Assembly: GCF_000744835.1 (NCBI RefSeq)
Contig: NZ_JQMS01000001.1
Span: 1,612,001-1,676,000 of the forward strand
Length of the DNA: 64,000 nucleotides
From: Flavobacterium sp. 83
GTDB taxonomy: Bacteria > Bacteroidota > Bacteroidia > Flavobacteriales > Flavobacteriaceae
Direction of reading: 5' to 3'
The position numbers were made by a program, and so were the translations under genes. Below the pieces are notes generated by a model, which was not told the origin of the DNA, did not search any database, and was given only the letters and a program-made list of their open reading frames with translations. Of this stretch, positions 14,695 through 22,300 are shown in pieces. The first letter of the stretch is position 1. Each line of letters starts with the position of its first letter.

Positions 14695-14822
14695 CGCGAT
14701 CCGCGTGAAGGATGGCAGTGAAAATCCTTTTATGAAGCGAAGCGCAATAAAAGATTGTAACGTACAGCCTGACCCGCAGTTGCGAGGAGGAACGACGAAG
14801 CAATCTGGAGGGACACGCCCAA
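14695..14822. repeat. Dispersed intergenic repeat (ends in CACGCCC)
   Basis: Contains CGCGTGAAGGATGGCAGTG, AAAATCCTTTT, AAGATTGTAACG, AGCCTGACCCGCAG and ends GGGACACGCCC. The 51796-51899 element has the same blocks in the same order. It accounts for the higher GC of the 14504-14998 gap, which has no convincing gene. Confidence 0.65.
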
Positions 14823-14933
14823 ATTATTTTCCGTTTCAGACCTGTGATTTTTTCAAATAAACGGCTAAAATTCAGTCGCATTTCGTTCCGTCCCGACGTT
14901 TCGGGATCGGGATTGGGAACGTGAATAAAAAAC

Positions 14934-14964
14934 TTGTTTGGGTTGCAAAAATTTTATAATTTTG
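14934..14964 (+). promoter_or_regulatory. Promoter of tig
   Basis: TTG at 14934-14936, 20 nt, then TAATTTTG at 14957-14964, an exact TAnnTTTG -7 element, 34 nt before the tig start. Confidence 0.7.
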
Positions 14965-14998
14965 CAGTCCAATTTTATTATGTAAATTAAAGAAGAAG

Positions 14999-16324
14999 AT
15001 GGATATTAAAAGAGTAGCAATAGACGCAGTAACTGAGACAATTGTAATGACTGTAGTTCACATGGATTACAAAGGTCAGGTTGCAAAAAGAATAAACGAA
15101 AAAATGCCTTTGGCAACTGTTAAAGGGTTTAGAAAAGGAGCGGTGCCTAAAGATCTTGTTGAAAAACAATACGGGAAAGCAATCAAACAAGAAGAAGTTC
15201 AAAAAGTGGTTGACTTGGCTTTAGAGCGTTTCGTACAATCAGAAAGATTAAACCTTCTTGGAACGCCACTTGCAAAAGTAAACGAAGATTTCTCTTGGGA
15301 TACTGAAGAATTGGTTTTTGAATATGAAATTGGTTTAGTGCCAAACTTCACTTTAGACTTAGAAGCTAAAAATGACATCGTAAAATATGTGGTTTCTGCT
15401 GATGATAAATTGATAGAAGGTCAAGTAGAAAGAATCCAAAAACAATTTGGAAAAGCTATTCCTCAAGAAGTGGTTGTAGCGGGTGCAGATTTGACTGGAA
15501 CTTTCACAAACGAAGAAAAAGAAATCAATAACACAACAACAATTTCTTTGGATATGTTCAAAGACAAAGCTACTGCTGATAAATTTATCGGTAAAAAAGT
15601 AGGTGATGTTGTGACTGTAAATACAAAAGATTTATTTGAAGACGTACACCAATTGATGGACGTGTTGAAAGTAAGTCATGATGAGGTTCACGAACTTGCG
15701 GTTGACGTAGATTTCACTATTGAAGCGATCAATACAACTGAAATGGCTGAATTGAACCAAGAATTGTTCGATAAACTTTTTGGAGCTGGAACTGTAGCTT
15801 CTCTAGAAGAATTGAAAGGAAAAATCAAGGAAGATGCTGAATCTCAATTTGCACAACAAGCAGACCAAAAATTATTGGCTGATGTTCAGGATTTCTTGAT
15901 CGAAAACACAAAATTCGACTTGCCAGCTGAATTCTTGAAAAAATGGTTGCAAACTGTAGGTGAGAAAAAATTATCTCCTGAAGAAGCTGAAGTAGAATAT
16001 GCACGTTCTGAAAGAGGATTGCGTTTTCAGTTGATCGAAGGTAGAGCAATGGCTACAAGCGATATCAAAATTACTTTTGAAGACTTGAAAACATTCACTA
16101 CAAAATCAATCAAACAACAAATGGCTCAATTCGGGCAAACAAATCCTACTGACGAAGAAGTTCAAGGAATTGTTGCAAGAGTTTTGTCTAACCAAGACGA
16201 AGTAAAAAGACTTTCTGACCAAGTTGTTGCTGAGAAATTATTGGAATTGTTCAAAGAGAAAGCAAATCCTACTACTAAAGAAGTAACTTACGAAGAATTT
16301 ATTGCTGCGTCTTACGGAGAATAA
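14999..16324 (+). CDS. tig: Trigger factor
   Basis: 441 residues, the usual length. The ribosome-binding signature is GFRKGAVPKDLVEKQYG near residues 42-58 (family GFRxGxxP). The middle (about 150-240) corresponds to the PPIase-like domain, which is divergent here as is usual in Bacteroidota, and the C-terminal helical arms follow. It binds the ribosome exit tunnel and chaperones nascent chains. It is followed by clpP and clpX, the conserved tig-clpP-clpX order, but with a terminator and a separate promoter before clpP. Confidence 0.95.
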   Translation: MDIKRVAIDAVTETIVMTVVHMDYKGQVAKRINEKMPLATVKGFRKGAVPKDLVEKQYGKAIKQEEVQKVVDLALERFVQSERLNLLGTPLAKVNEDFSWDTEELVFEYEIGLVPNFTLDLEAKNDIVKYVVSADDKLIEGQVERIQKQFGKAIPQEVVVAGADLTGTFTNEEKEINNTTTISLDMFKDKATADKFIGKKVGDVVTVNTKDLFEDVHQLMDVLKVSHDEVHELAVDVDFTIEAINTTEMAELNQELFDKLFGAGTVASLEELKGKIKEDAESQFAQQADQKLLADVQDFLIENTKFDLPAEFLKKWLQTVGEKKLSPEEAEVEYARSERGLRFQLIEGRAMATSDIKITFEDLKTFTTKSIKQQMAQFGQTNPTDEEVQGIVARVLSNQDEVKRLSDQVVAEKLLELFKEKANPTTKEVTYEEFIAASYGE

Positions 16325-16447
16325 ATTCTAGTCTTAAAGTCAAATGTCATAAAGTCAAAAGTTGAAAAAACGGAAAACAATTTCGTTAGTTGTTTCAAAT
16401 TTTATGATTTGATTACAGATTGTAAACAATAAAAAATAGTTATATTT

Positions 16448-16482
16448 GAGCGTCAGAAAAAATATTTTTTGGCGCTCTTTTG
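16448..16482 (+). terminator. Terminator after tig
   Basis: Arms around GAGCG...GCGCTC with A-rich and T-rich inner stem, then TTTTG. It lies about 125 nt after the tig stop. Confidence 0.6.
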
Positions 16483-16497
16483 TTTCAATTAGTTTCG

Positions 16498-16640
16498 GGA
16501 GCCAATCCAGCTGTACGTTTCAAGTTTTTTCTTCCGTTTAAGTTTTTTAAATTCCTGCAAGAGCTTCTTTCAGTCGCTTTGCAAGAATAAAAAAACTAAA
16601 AAACGGAATTCAAAAAGCTTTCTACTTCCATCTGGGCTAA
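16498..16640. repeat. Dispersed intergenic repeat (GAGCCAATCC...CATCTGGGCTA)
   Basis: Opens GGGAGCCAATCCAGCTGTAC, has an internal long inverted repeat (CCGTTTAAGTTTTTTAAATT against AAACTAAAAAACGG) and ends CTTCCATCTGGGCTA. Ends of the same type occur at 44985-45044 and 57005-57099. It fills most of the tig-clpP gap. Confidence 0.6.
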
Positions 16641-16652
16641 AAATAAGACATA

Positions 16653-16684
16653 TTGACATCATTTGTAAATAGGTATGACCTTTG
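16653..16684 (+). promoter_or_regulatory. Probable clpP promoter
   Basis: TTGACA at 16653-16658 and GACCTTTG at 16677-16684 (one mismatch to TAnnTTTG), 21 nt between TTG and the -7 element, 48 nt before clpP. Confidence 0.5.
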
Positions 16685-16732
16685 CATTAATAGGAACAAC
16701 AAGATATTACGTAAAACTTAGAACTAATAAAT

Positions 16733-17407
16733 ATGAACTACGGTAAAGAATTTAAAAAATTTGCTACAAAGGACCACGGCGTAAACTCCATGTATTACGA
16801 TAAAATCGTAAGCGCAATGACTCCTAAAAACATGACTCCATATATCATCGAAGAACGTCAGTTGAATATTTCACAATTAGACGTTTTCTCAAGATTGATG
16901 ATGGACAGAATTATATTCCTTGGAACAGGAATTGATGACCAAATTGCAAACATCGTTCAAGCACAATTATTGTTCCTTGAAAGTGCTGATGCTTCTAAGG
17001 ATATTCAAATTTATTTGAATTCTCCAGGAGGAAGCGTTTACGCAGGATTAGGGATTTATGACACGATGCAATACATTAAACCAGATGTAGCAACGATTTG
17101 TACAGGAATGGCAGCTTCTATGGGAGCGGTGTTGTTATGTGCAGGTGCTGCAGGAAAACGTTCGGCTTTGCCACATTCAAGAGTAATGATTCACCAGCCA
17201 TCAGGCGGAGCGCAAGGAGTTGCTACTGATATGGAAATCAACTTACGCGAAATGTTGAAACTGAAAGATGAATTATACAAAATTATCTCTCACCACTCCG
17301 GACAAACTTTCGAGAAAGTACACAACGACAGTGAACGTGATTATTGGATGATTGCTGAAGAAGCAAAAGCATACGGAATGATTGATGAGGTTTTAATAAG
17401 AGGATAA
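16733..17407 (+). CDS. clpP: ATP-dependent Clp protease proteolytic subunit
   Basis: 224 residues. Catalytic Ser129 in MAASMGAVL, His154 in MIHQPSGG and a likely Asp at about 203 in SERDYW. The N-terminus is about 25 residues longer than E. coli ClpP and probably includes a processed propeptide. It forms the tetradecameric protease that works with ClpX encoded next. The start is the only ATG giving the conserved N-terminus. Confidence 0.96.
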   Translation: MNYGKEFKKFATKDHGVNSMYYDKIVSAMTPKNMTPYIIEERQLNISQLDVFSRLMMDRIIFLGTGIDDQIANIVQAQLLFLESADASKDIQIYLNSPGGSVYAGLGIYDTMQYIKPDVATICTGMAASMGAVLLCAGAAGKRSALPHSRVMIHQPSGGAQGVATDMEINLREMLKLKDELYKIISHHSGQTFEKVHNDSERDYWMIAEEAKAYGMIDEVLIRG

Positions 17408-17411
17408 ATTA

Positions 17412-17491
17412 TTAGTCGAAAGTCAAAAGTCCGAAAGTCAAAAGCATAGCTGAGACTTTACGACTTTTGACTTTATGACATTAGACTAAAA
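17412..17491. repeat. AGTC-type palindromic repeat between clpP and clpX
   Basis: Left arm TAGTCGAAAGTCAAAAGTCC with a following GAAAGTC, right arm starting GACTTTACGACTTTTGACTT and ending ATTAGACTA: near-perfect complementarity apart from an 8-nt bulge. It fills the whole clpP-clpX gap and ends 2 nt before the clpX start. Related single arms occur after tig (16330-16368), after rsmG (55103-55139) and before aspartate aminotransferase (51964-51990). Confidence 0.7.
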
Positions 17492-17493
17492 GA

Positions 17494-18726
17494 ATGGCAA
17501 AAGTAGTATTAGAGTGTTCGTTTTGTGGAAGAAAGAAGCCAGAAACCAATTTGTTGATTGCTGGTATCAATGCGCATATTTGTGATAAATGTATCGAACA
17601 AGCACACGGAATTGTTTTAGAAGAATTAAAATCCAGCGGAAGTTCAAAACTAGTTGGAGATTTGATTTTAAAGAAACCAAAAGAAATCAGGGCGTTCTTG
17701 GATCAATATGTAATTGGACAGGACCAAACTAAAAAAGTAATGTCGGTTGCAGTTTACAATCACTACAAACGTTTGATGCAACAGCAACTTGACGATGAGG
17801 TAGAGATTGAAAAAAGTAACATCATCATGGTGGGACAAACAGGAACAGGAAAAACATTGGTGGCTAAAACCATTGCAAAAATGTTGGATGTGCCTTTAGC
17901 TATTGTTGATGCGACTGTTCTTACAGAAGCAGGTTATGTTGGGGAAGATGTCGAAAGTATTTTGACGCGTCTTTTACAAGCTGCTGATTATGATGTTGCG
18001 AAAGCAGAACGCGGCATTGTATTCATTGACGAAATAGATAAAATTGCACGTAAAAGTGACAATCCGTCTATTACTCGTGACGTTTCTGGTGAAGGGGTAC
18101 AACAGGCTTTATTGAAATTATTGGAAGGAACAGTTGTAAACGTACCACCAAAAGGAGGACGTAAACACCCAGACCAAAAATTTGTTGAGGTAAATACACA
18201 AAACATTTTGTTTATTGCCGGTGGTGCTTTTGATGGAATCGAAAGAATTATTTCGAAACGATTGAACCGTCAGGCAGTTGGTTATTCTACTTCTAAAAAT
18301 GTGGATAATATCGACAAAGACAATTTGTTGCAATATATTATTCCAAAAGACATCAAAGATTTTGGATTGATTCCTGAGATTATTGGGCGCTTGCCAGTTT
18401 TGACACACATGGATCCTTTAGACAGAGAAACGTTGCGTGCGATTTTGACACAACCTAAAAATGCGTTAATCAAACAATACGAGAAATTGTTTTTGATGGA
18501 TGATGTTGAATTTACCATTACAAATGAAGCATTGGATTTTATTGTTGATAAAGCTCTGGAATACAAATTAGGTGCTCGTGGATTGCGTTCTTTATGCGAA
18601 GCTATCTTAACCGATGCCATGTATGAATTGCCAAGTTCTGATGATAAAACATTAGAAATTGATGTTGAATATGCTAAAGAAACGTTGAACAAAAATTTAT
18701 TGAAACGTTTGGAGATTGCATCATAA
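17494..18726 (+). CDS. clpX: ATP-dependent Clp protease ATP-binding subunit
   Basis: 410 residues. N-terminal zinc-binding domain with Cys 8, 11, 30 and 33. AAA+ core with Walker A GQTGTGKT near 113-120, Walker [11 protein letters not shown] and sensor-2 LGARGLRS near the C-terminus. It unfolds tagged substrates and feeds them to ClpP. The start is separated from clpP by a long palindrome that could form a stem immediately before the initiation codon. Confidence 0.96.
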   Translation: MAKVVLECSFCGRKKPETNLLIAGINAHICDKCIEQAHGIVLEELKSSGSSKLVGDLILKKPKEIRAFLDQYVIGQDQTKKVMSVAVYNHYKRLMQQQLDDEVEIEKSNIIMVGQTGTGKTLVAKTIAKMLDVPLAIVDATVLTEAGYVGEDVESILTRLLQAADYDVAKAERGIVFIDEIDKIARKSDNPSITRDVSGEGVQQALLKLLEGTVVNVPPKGGRKHPDQKFVEVNTQNILFIAGGAFDGIERIISKRLNRQAVGYSTSKNVDNIDKDNLLQYIIPKDIKDFGLIPEIIGRLPVLTHMDPLDRETLRAILTQPKNALIKQYEKLFLMDDVEFTITNEALDFIVDKALEYKLGARGLRSLCEAILTDAMYELPSSDDKTLEIDVEYAKETLNKNLLKRLEIAS

Positions 18727-18773
18727 TTTGAATTCGGATAAAGAATAATTTTTGATCTTTTCTAAAAATATAA

Positions 18774-18804
18774 AACCTGTTCATTCATTTGAACAGGTTT
18801 TTTT
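18774..18804 (+). terminator. Terminator after clpX
   Basis: AACCTGTTCA...TGAACAGGTT with a T-run, about 50 nt after the clpX stop. A near copy (20709-20740) ends the SRPBCC/VOC cluster. Confidence 0.85.
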
Positions 18805-18902
18805 ATGAATTATTTTTAAAAGCTATATTCTTGATTATAAAAGATTTGTAGACTTTAAATATTTTGTAAATTTATAAGCTGAAATTTAAAAGGAAACTTA
18901 AA

Positions 18903-19319
18903 ATGATAACAATACAAAGTGCAATAAACGCTTCAATTGAAAAAGTCTGGGATTTATGGACAATTCCGAAACATATTATGAAATGGAACAATGCCTCTGA
19001 AGATTGGCATACTTCTTTTGCTGAGAATGACTTGAAAGCTGGAGGAAAATTCAAATATACTATGGCTTCAAAAGATGGAGCAATGAGTTTTGATTTTGAA
19101 GGGACTTATACGGATGTAAAACACCATTCTTTAATAGAATATATACTTGCCGATGACAGAAAAGTGAAAATTACCTTTGAAATTCTGTCGAATGGGGTTG
19201 TGCTTACAGAACTATTTGACCCCGAAACAGAAAATCCCGAAGCATTGCAGCAACAAGGCTGGCAGTCCATTTTGGATAACTTTAAAAAATATGTTGAAAA
19301 TTCAACCCTTAAAAACTAA
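18903..19319 (+). CDS. SRPBCC/AHSA1-like domain protein
   Basis: 138 residues. START/SRPBCC fold signature: INASIEKVWDLWTIPKHIMKWN at the N-terminus, GGKFKYTMASKDG, and the C-terminal helix GWQSILDNFKKYVE. Family members bind hydrophobic ligands in a deep pocket; specific function unknown. First gene of a four-gene cluster with alternating SRPBCC and VOC proteins; the next gene starts 4 nt after its stop. Confidence 0.85.
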   Translation: MITIQSAINASIEKVWDLWTIPKHIMKWNNASEDWHTSFAENDLKAGGKFKYTMASKDGAMSFDFEGTYTDVKHHSLIEYILADDRKVKITFEILSNGVVLTELFDPETENPEALQQQGWQSILDNFKKYVENSTLKN

Positions 19320-19323
19320 CAAA

Positions 19324-19737
19324 ATGACAAAGCAAATATGGCTTAATTTACCGGTAAAAGAGGTGGCGAAATCAAAAGAGTTTTTTACTAAAATAGGTTT
19401 TTCCTTTAATGAGCAACACGATACGCCTCATTCAACATGCTTGTTAGTTGGAGCTGCTAATTTTGTGATTATGCTTTTCGAGGAATCAATGTTTGAAGGC
19501 TTTGTACGAAATAAAATTACGGATACTAAGGTAAGTTCAGAAATTCTAATTTCTATTGATGCCGAAAGTAGAGAAGAAGTGGATGAATTTGCAAAGAAAG
19601 TTGAAGAAGCCGGAGGAACAGTTTTCGCTAAGCCTGCCGAAAATCAAGGTTGGATGTACGGATGCGGTTTTGCGGATTTAGACGGGCATCGTTGGAATAT
19701 GTTATATATGGATTTTAGTAAAGTACCCAAACAGTAG
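19324..19737 (+). CDS. VOC family (glyoxalase-like) protein
   Basis: 137 residues from ATG 19324. The frame is open further upstream to 19177, but that would overlap the SRPBCC gene; MTKQIWLNLPVKEVAKSKEF is the natural VOC N-terminus. Two beta-alpha-beta modules are visible (KSKEFFTKIGFSFN and EVDEFAKKVEEAGG), ending in DLDGHRWNMLYMD. VOC proteins include metal-dependent lyases and resistance proteins; the substrate is unknown. Confidence 0.85.
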   Translation: MTKQIWLNLPVKEVAKSKEFFTKIGFSFNEQHDTPHSTCLLVGAANFVIMLFEESMFEGFVRNKITDTKVSSEILISIDAESREEVDEFAKKVEEAGGTVFAKPAENQGWMYGCGFADLDGHRWNMLYMDFSKVPKQ

Positions 19738-19766
19738 GTTTTAAGTTAATCTAAAAAACACTCAAA

Positions 19767-20207
19767 ATGACAACATTGGAATTTAAAATCGAGGTCAATG
19801 CTCCAAAAGAAAAAGTGTGGGGCGTTTTATGGAATGAAGAAACATACCAACAATGGACATCTGTTTTTGGTGAAGGAACATATGCAGTAAGCGATTGGAA
19901 AGAAGGCAGTAAAATTCATTTTTTATCTCCAAATGGGGAGGGAATGAACAGCATTATTTACAAGAAAATTGATAATGAATACCTTGCGTTTAAACATTTG
20001 AGTGAAATCAAAAATTTTAAGGAAATGCCTGTTGATGATGCCAATCAAGAATGGGCTGGCGCTATGGAAACCTACCGATTAACCGAAAATAAAGGACAGA
20101 CTGTTTTAGAAGCTAAAATGGATTCAGTCGAAAAATATATTGATTATTTCAGAGCTACATTCCCAAAAGCCTTGGATTTAGTAAAGAAACTTTCAGAGAA
20201 AAAATAA
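19767..20207 (+). CDS. SRPBCC/AHSA1-like domain protein
   Basis: 146 residues. FKIEVNAPKEKVWGVLWNEE, QQWTSVFGEG and a C-terminal helix YIDYFRATFPKALDLVKKLS show the same fold as the gene at 18903, but the two differ in sequence. Third gene of the cluster, 29 nt after the VOC gene. Confidence 0.85.
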   Translation: MTTLEFKIEVNAPKEKVWGVLWNEETYQQWTSVFGEGTYAVSDWKEGSKIHFLSPNGEGMNSIIYKKIDNEYLAFKHLSEIKNFKEMPVDDANQEWAGAMETYRLTENKGQTVLEAKMDSVEKYIDYFRATFPKALDLVKKLSEKK

Positions 20208-20230
20208 AATAGTAATCTTAAAATAAAATT

Positions 20231-20665
20231 ATGGCGTCAATTAATCCGTATTTAATTTTTAATGGAAACTGCGAAGAAGCATTCCTATTCTATCAATCTG
20301 TATTTGGTGGTGAATTCCCCTATGTTGGGAAGTTTAAAGATATGCCCCCAATAGAAGGTCATCCAGCACTTTCTGAAGCAGATGGAAATAAAATAATGCA
20401 TGTTACATTGCCAATAGGTGATGGATCAGTCCTGATGGGAAGTGATAGCAATTCGGCAAGTGGGGAAGTTGCTTTTGGACAAAACGTTTCGCTTTCAATC
20501 AATGCTAAGAGTAAAGACGAAGCTGATAAATTGTTTAATGGACTTTCGTCAGGAGGAACGGTAACGATGCCAATGAATCAAACCTTTTGGGGTGCTTATT
20601 TTGGAATGTTTGTAGATAAATTTGGAATCAGTTGGATGGTGAATTTTGATGAAAATGAGGAATAA
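20231..20665 (+). CDS. VOC family protein, PhnB-like
   Basis: 144 residues. INPYLIFNGNCEEAFLFYQS and VFGGEF are the PhnB/3-demethylubiquinone-9 methyltransferase-like hallmark, with MHVTLPIGDGSVLMGSD and a final FGISWMVNFDE. Despite the family name these proteins are not phosphonate enzymes; function unknown. Last gene of the cluster, followed by a terminator. Confidence 0.87.
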   Translation: MASINPYLIFNGNCEEAFLFYQSVFGGEFPYVGKFKDMPPIEGHPALSEADGNKIMHVTLPIGDGSVLMGSDSNSASGEVAFGQNVSLSINAKSKDEADKLFNGLSSGGTVTMPMNQTFWGAYFGMFVDKFGISWMVNFDENEE

Positions 20666-20708
20666 TTAGTATCGAAAAGTTTGATGATTGCATTGTAATG
20701 ATTGTATT

Positions 20709-20740
20709 AAACTTGTTCATTCATTTGGACAGGTTTTTTT
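20709..20740 (+). terminator. Terminator after the SRPBCC/VOC cluster
   Basis: AACTTGTTCA and TGGACAGGTT arms, loop TTCATT-like, then seven T. Very similar to the clpX terminator at 18774. Confidence 0.8.
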
Positions 20741-20846
20741 ATGGGTAATTTAAACTATTTGTTATTGTTTAAAAAAACAAACATTATTCTTTTTTATCAC
20801 CATAAGAATGCCGATTTTTGCCCCTTGTAAATCTATATTAATAAAA

Positions 20847-22085
20847 ATGGAAGTAGAAGATAAAGAGGTTATTTTATTAAAAGTTTCTGGACAGGACAAA
20901 CCTGGAGTTACTGCTGGTCTAACATCGATATTAGCGACTTATGATGCCACTATTTTAGATATTGGACAGGCTGATATTCATGACACCCTATCTTTAGGTA
21001 TTTTATTTGAAATAAAAGCGGGTTCTTCTTCAGGACCAGTTTTAAAAGATTTATTGTTTAAAGCTTATGAATTGGGTATTAAAGTTAAGTTTATTCCAAT
21101 TTCTATTGCTGATTATGAAATTTGGGTGAAAGCGCAACGCAAACAACGTTACATTATCAATATTTTGGGAGAAACATTAACAGCTGTACAATTGGCGGCT
21201 GTGACAAGAATAATGTCGGACCAAAATTTGAATATTGATTCTATCAAAAGATTAACGGGTCGAGTTTCTATTATCGAAAAAGAGGAATTTCCTCGTTCTT
21301 GTGTGCAATTATCCGTAACAGGTGATATTGTGGATAAAGCATCGATGACTGCCAGTTTTATGGAAATTTCCAGAACCCTAGATGTGGATATCTCTTTTCA
21401 AGAGGATAATATGTATAGAAGAAACAGACGTTTGGTGTGTTTTGATATGGATTCTACCTTAATTCAAACAGAAGTTATTGATGAATTAGCTGAATTAGCG
21501 GGTGTAGGCGAGCAGGTAAGAGCCATTACGGAATCAGCTATGAACGGCGAAATTGATTTTAGCGAAAGCTTCAAAAAACGTATGGCTTTGTTAGAAGGGT
21601 TGAGTGAAGAGGTACTACAAACCGTTGCTGAAAATCTTCCTATAACACAAGGAGCGCATCGCTTGATGAAAGCCTTAAAATATTACGGTTATAAAACGGC
21701 TATTTTATCTGGAGGATTCACCTACTTTGGTAATTATTTACAAAAGGAATTGGGGATTGATTACGTTCACGCCAATGAATTGGAGATTAAAGACGGGAAA
21801 TTGACGGGTAACTATTTGGGTGAAATCGTTGATGGACAAAAGAAAGCTGAATATCTTAAAGCCATAGCGCTAAAAGAAGGCATACACATTAATCAAACTA
21901 TTGCTGTGGGTGATGGGGCTAATGATTTGCCTATGTTAAATTTAGCAGGTTTAGGAATTGCTTTCCATGCCAAACCGAAAGTAAAAGAAAGTGCTGCTAC
22001 GTCAATATCTAGCCTGGGGCTGGACGGTGTTTTATACCTTTTAGGATACCATGACAGGCATATTGATATGATGGAACAGGAGTAA
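20847..22085 (+). CDS. serB: Phosphoserine phosphatase with ACT domains
   Basis: 412 residues from ATG 20847. An in-frame ATG at 20808 lies just before a promoter-like GATTTTTG (20815-20822), so the downstream start (MEVEDKEVILLKVSGQDKPG) is preferred. N-terminal ACT region 1-190; HAD phosphatase with nucleophile D200 and D202 in CFDMDSTLI, motif II SGGFTY, and GDGANDLPML around D356. It removes phosphate from L-3-phosphoserine, the last step of serine synthesis; the ACT region suggests feedback control by amino acids. Confidence 0.93.
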   Translation: MEVEDKEVILLKVSGQDKPGVTAGLTSILATYDATILDIGQADIHDTLSLGILFEIKAGSSSGPVLKDLLFKAYELGIKVKFIPISIADYEIWVKAQRKQRYIINILGETLTAVQLAAVTRIMSDQNLNIDSIKRLTGRVSIIEKEEFPRSCVQLSVTGDIVDKASMTASFMEISRTLDVDISFQEDNMYRRNRRLVCFDMDSTLIQTEVIDELAELAGVGEQVRAITESAMNGEIDFSESFKKRMALLEGLSEEVLQTVAENLPITQGAHRLMKALKYYGYKTAILSGGFTYFGNYLQKELGIDYVHANELEIKDGKLTGNYLGEIVDGQKKAEYLKAIALKEGIHINQTIAVGDGANDLPMLNLAGLGIAFHAKPKVKESAATSISSLGLDGVLYLLGYHDRHIDMMEQE

Positions 22086-22110
22086 ATATGTAAATGATAA
22101 TACACAAAAG

Positions 22111-22149
22111 AGGCTGTCAGAAAAATTAATTTTTGTACAGCCTTTTTTA
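22111..22149. terminator. Bidirectional terminator between serB and the small lipoprotein gene
   Basis: AGGCTGT (22111-22117) pairs with ACAGCCT (22137-22143), inner AAAAATTAATTTTT, then six T. It overlaps the stop codon of the convergent 49-residue lipoprotein gene. Confidence 0.8.
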
Positions 22150-22296
22150 TGCTTTAAAGCGAAATAGATTTTCTGGCTTTTCTAATGATTGTTTTTCGGG
22201 AGATTTACAAATTCCTCTGGGGCCACAACTCATTCTATGTGGTCCACAGGAACTCAGAAAAACTAATATTAAGAAGATGGACAAGGCATTTTTCAT
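22147..22296 (-). CDS. Small Cys-rich lipoprotein, 49 residues
   Basis: Frame from ATG (complement of 22294-22296) to TAA (complement of 22147-22149). The translation starts MKNALSIFLILVFLSSCGPH, a clean signal peptide with lipobox Cys17, then MSCGPRGIC and a charged tail ending LFRFKA. The mature peptide is about 33 residues with three Cys. It begins 4 nt after the stop of the GH3-family gene on the same strand, so it is translationally linked to it. Function unknown. Confidence 0.65.
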   Translation of the reverse strand: MKNALSIFLILVFLSSCGPHRMSCGPRGICKSPEKQSLEKPENLFRFKA

Positions 22297-22300
22297 TTTA

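Noticed and set aside
14552..14881. Possible 109-residue - strand protein
   Set aside because: It covers a dispersed repeat whose copy at 51.8 kb does not keep the frame; composition is Arg/Cys-rich nonsense and there is no start context.
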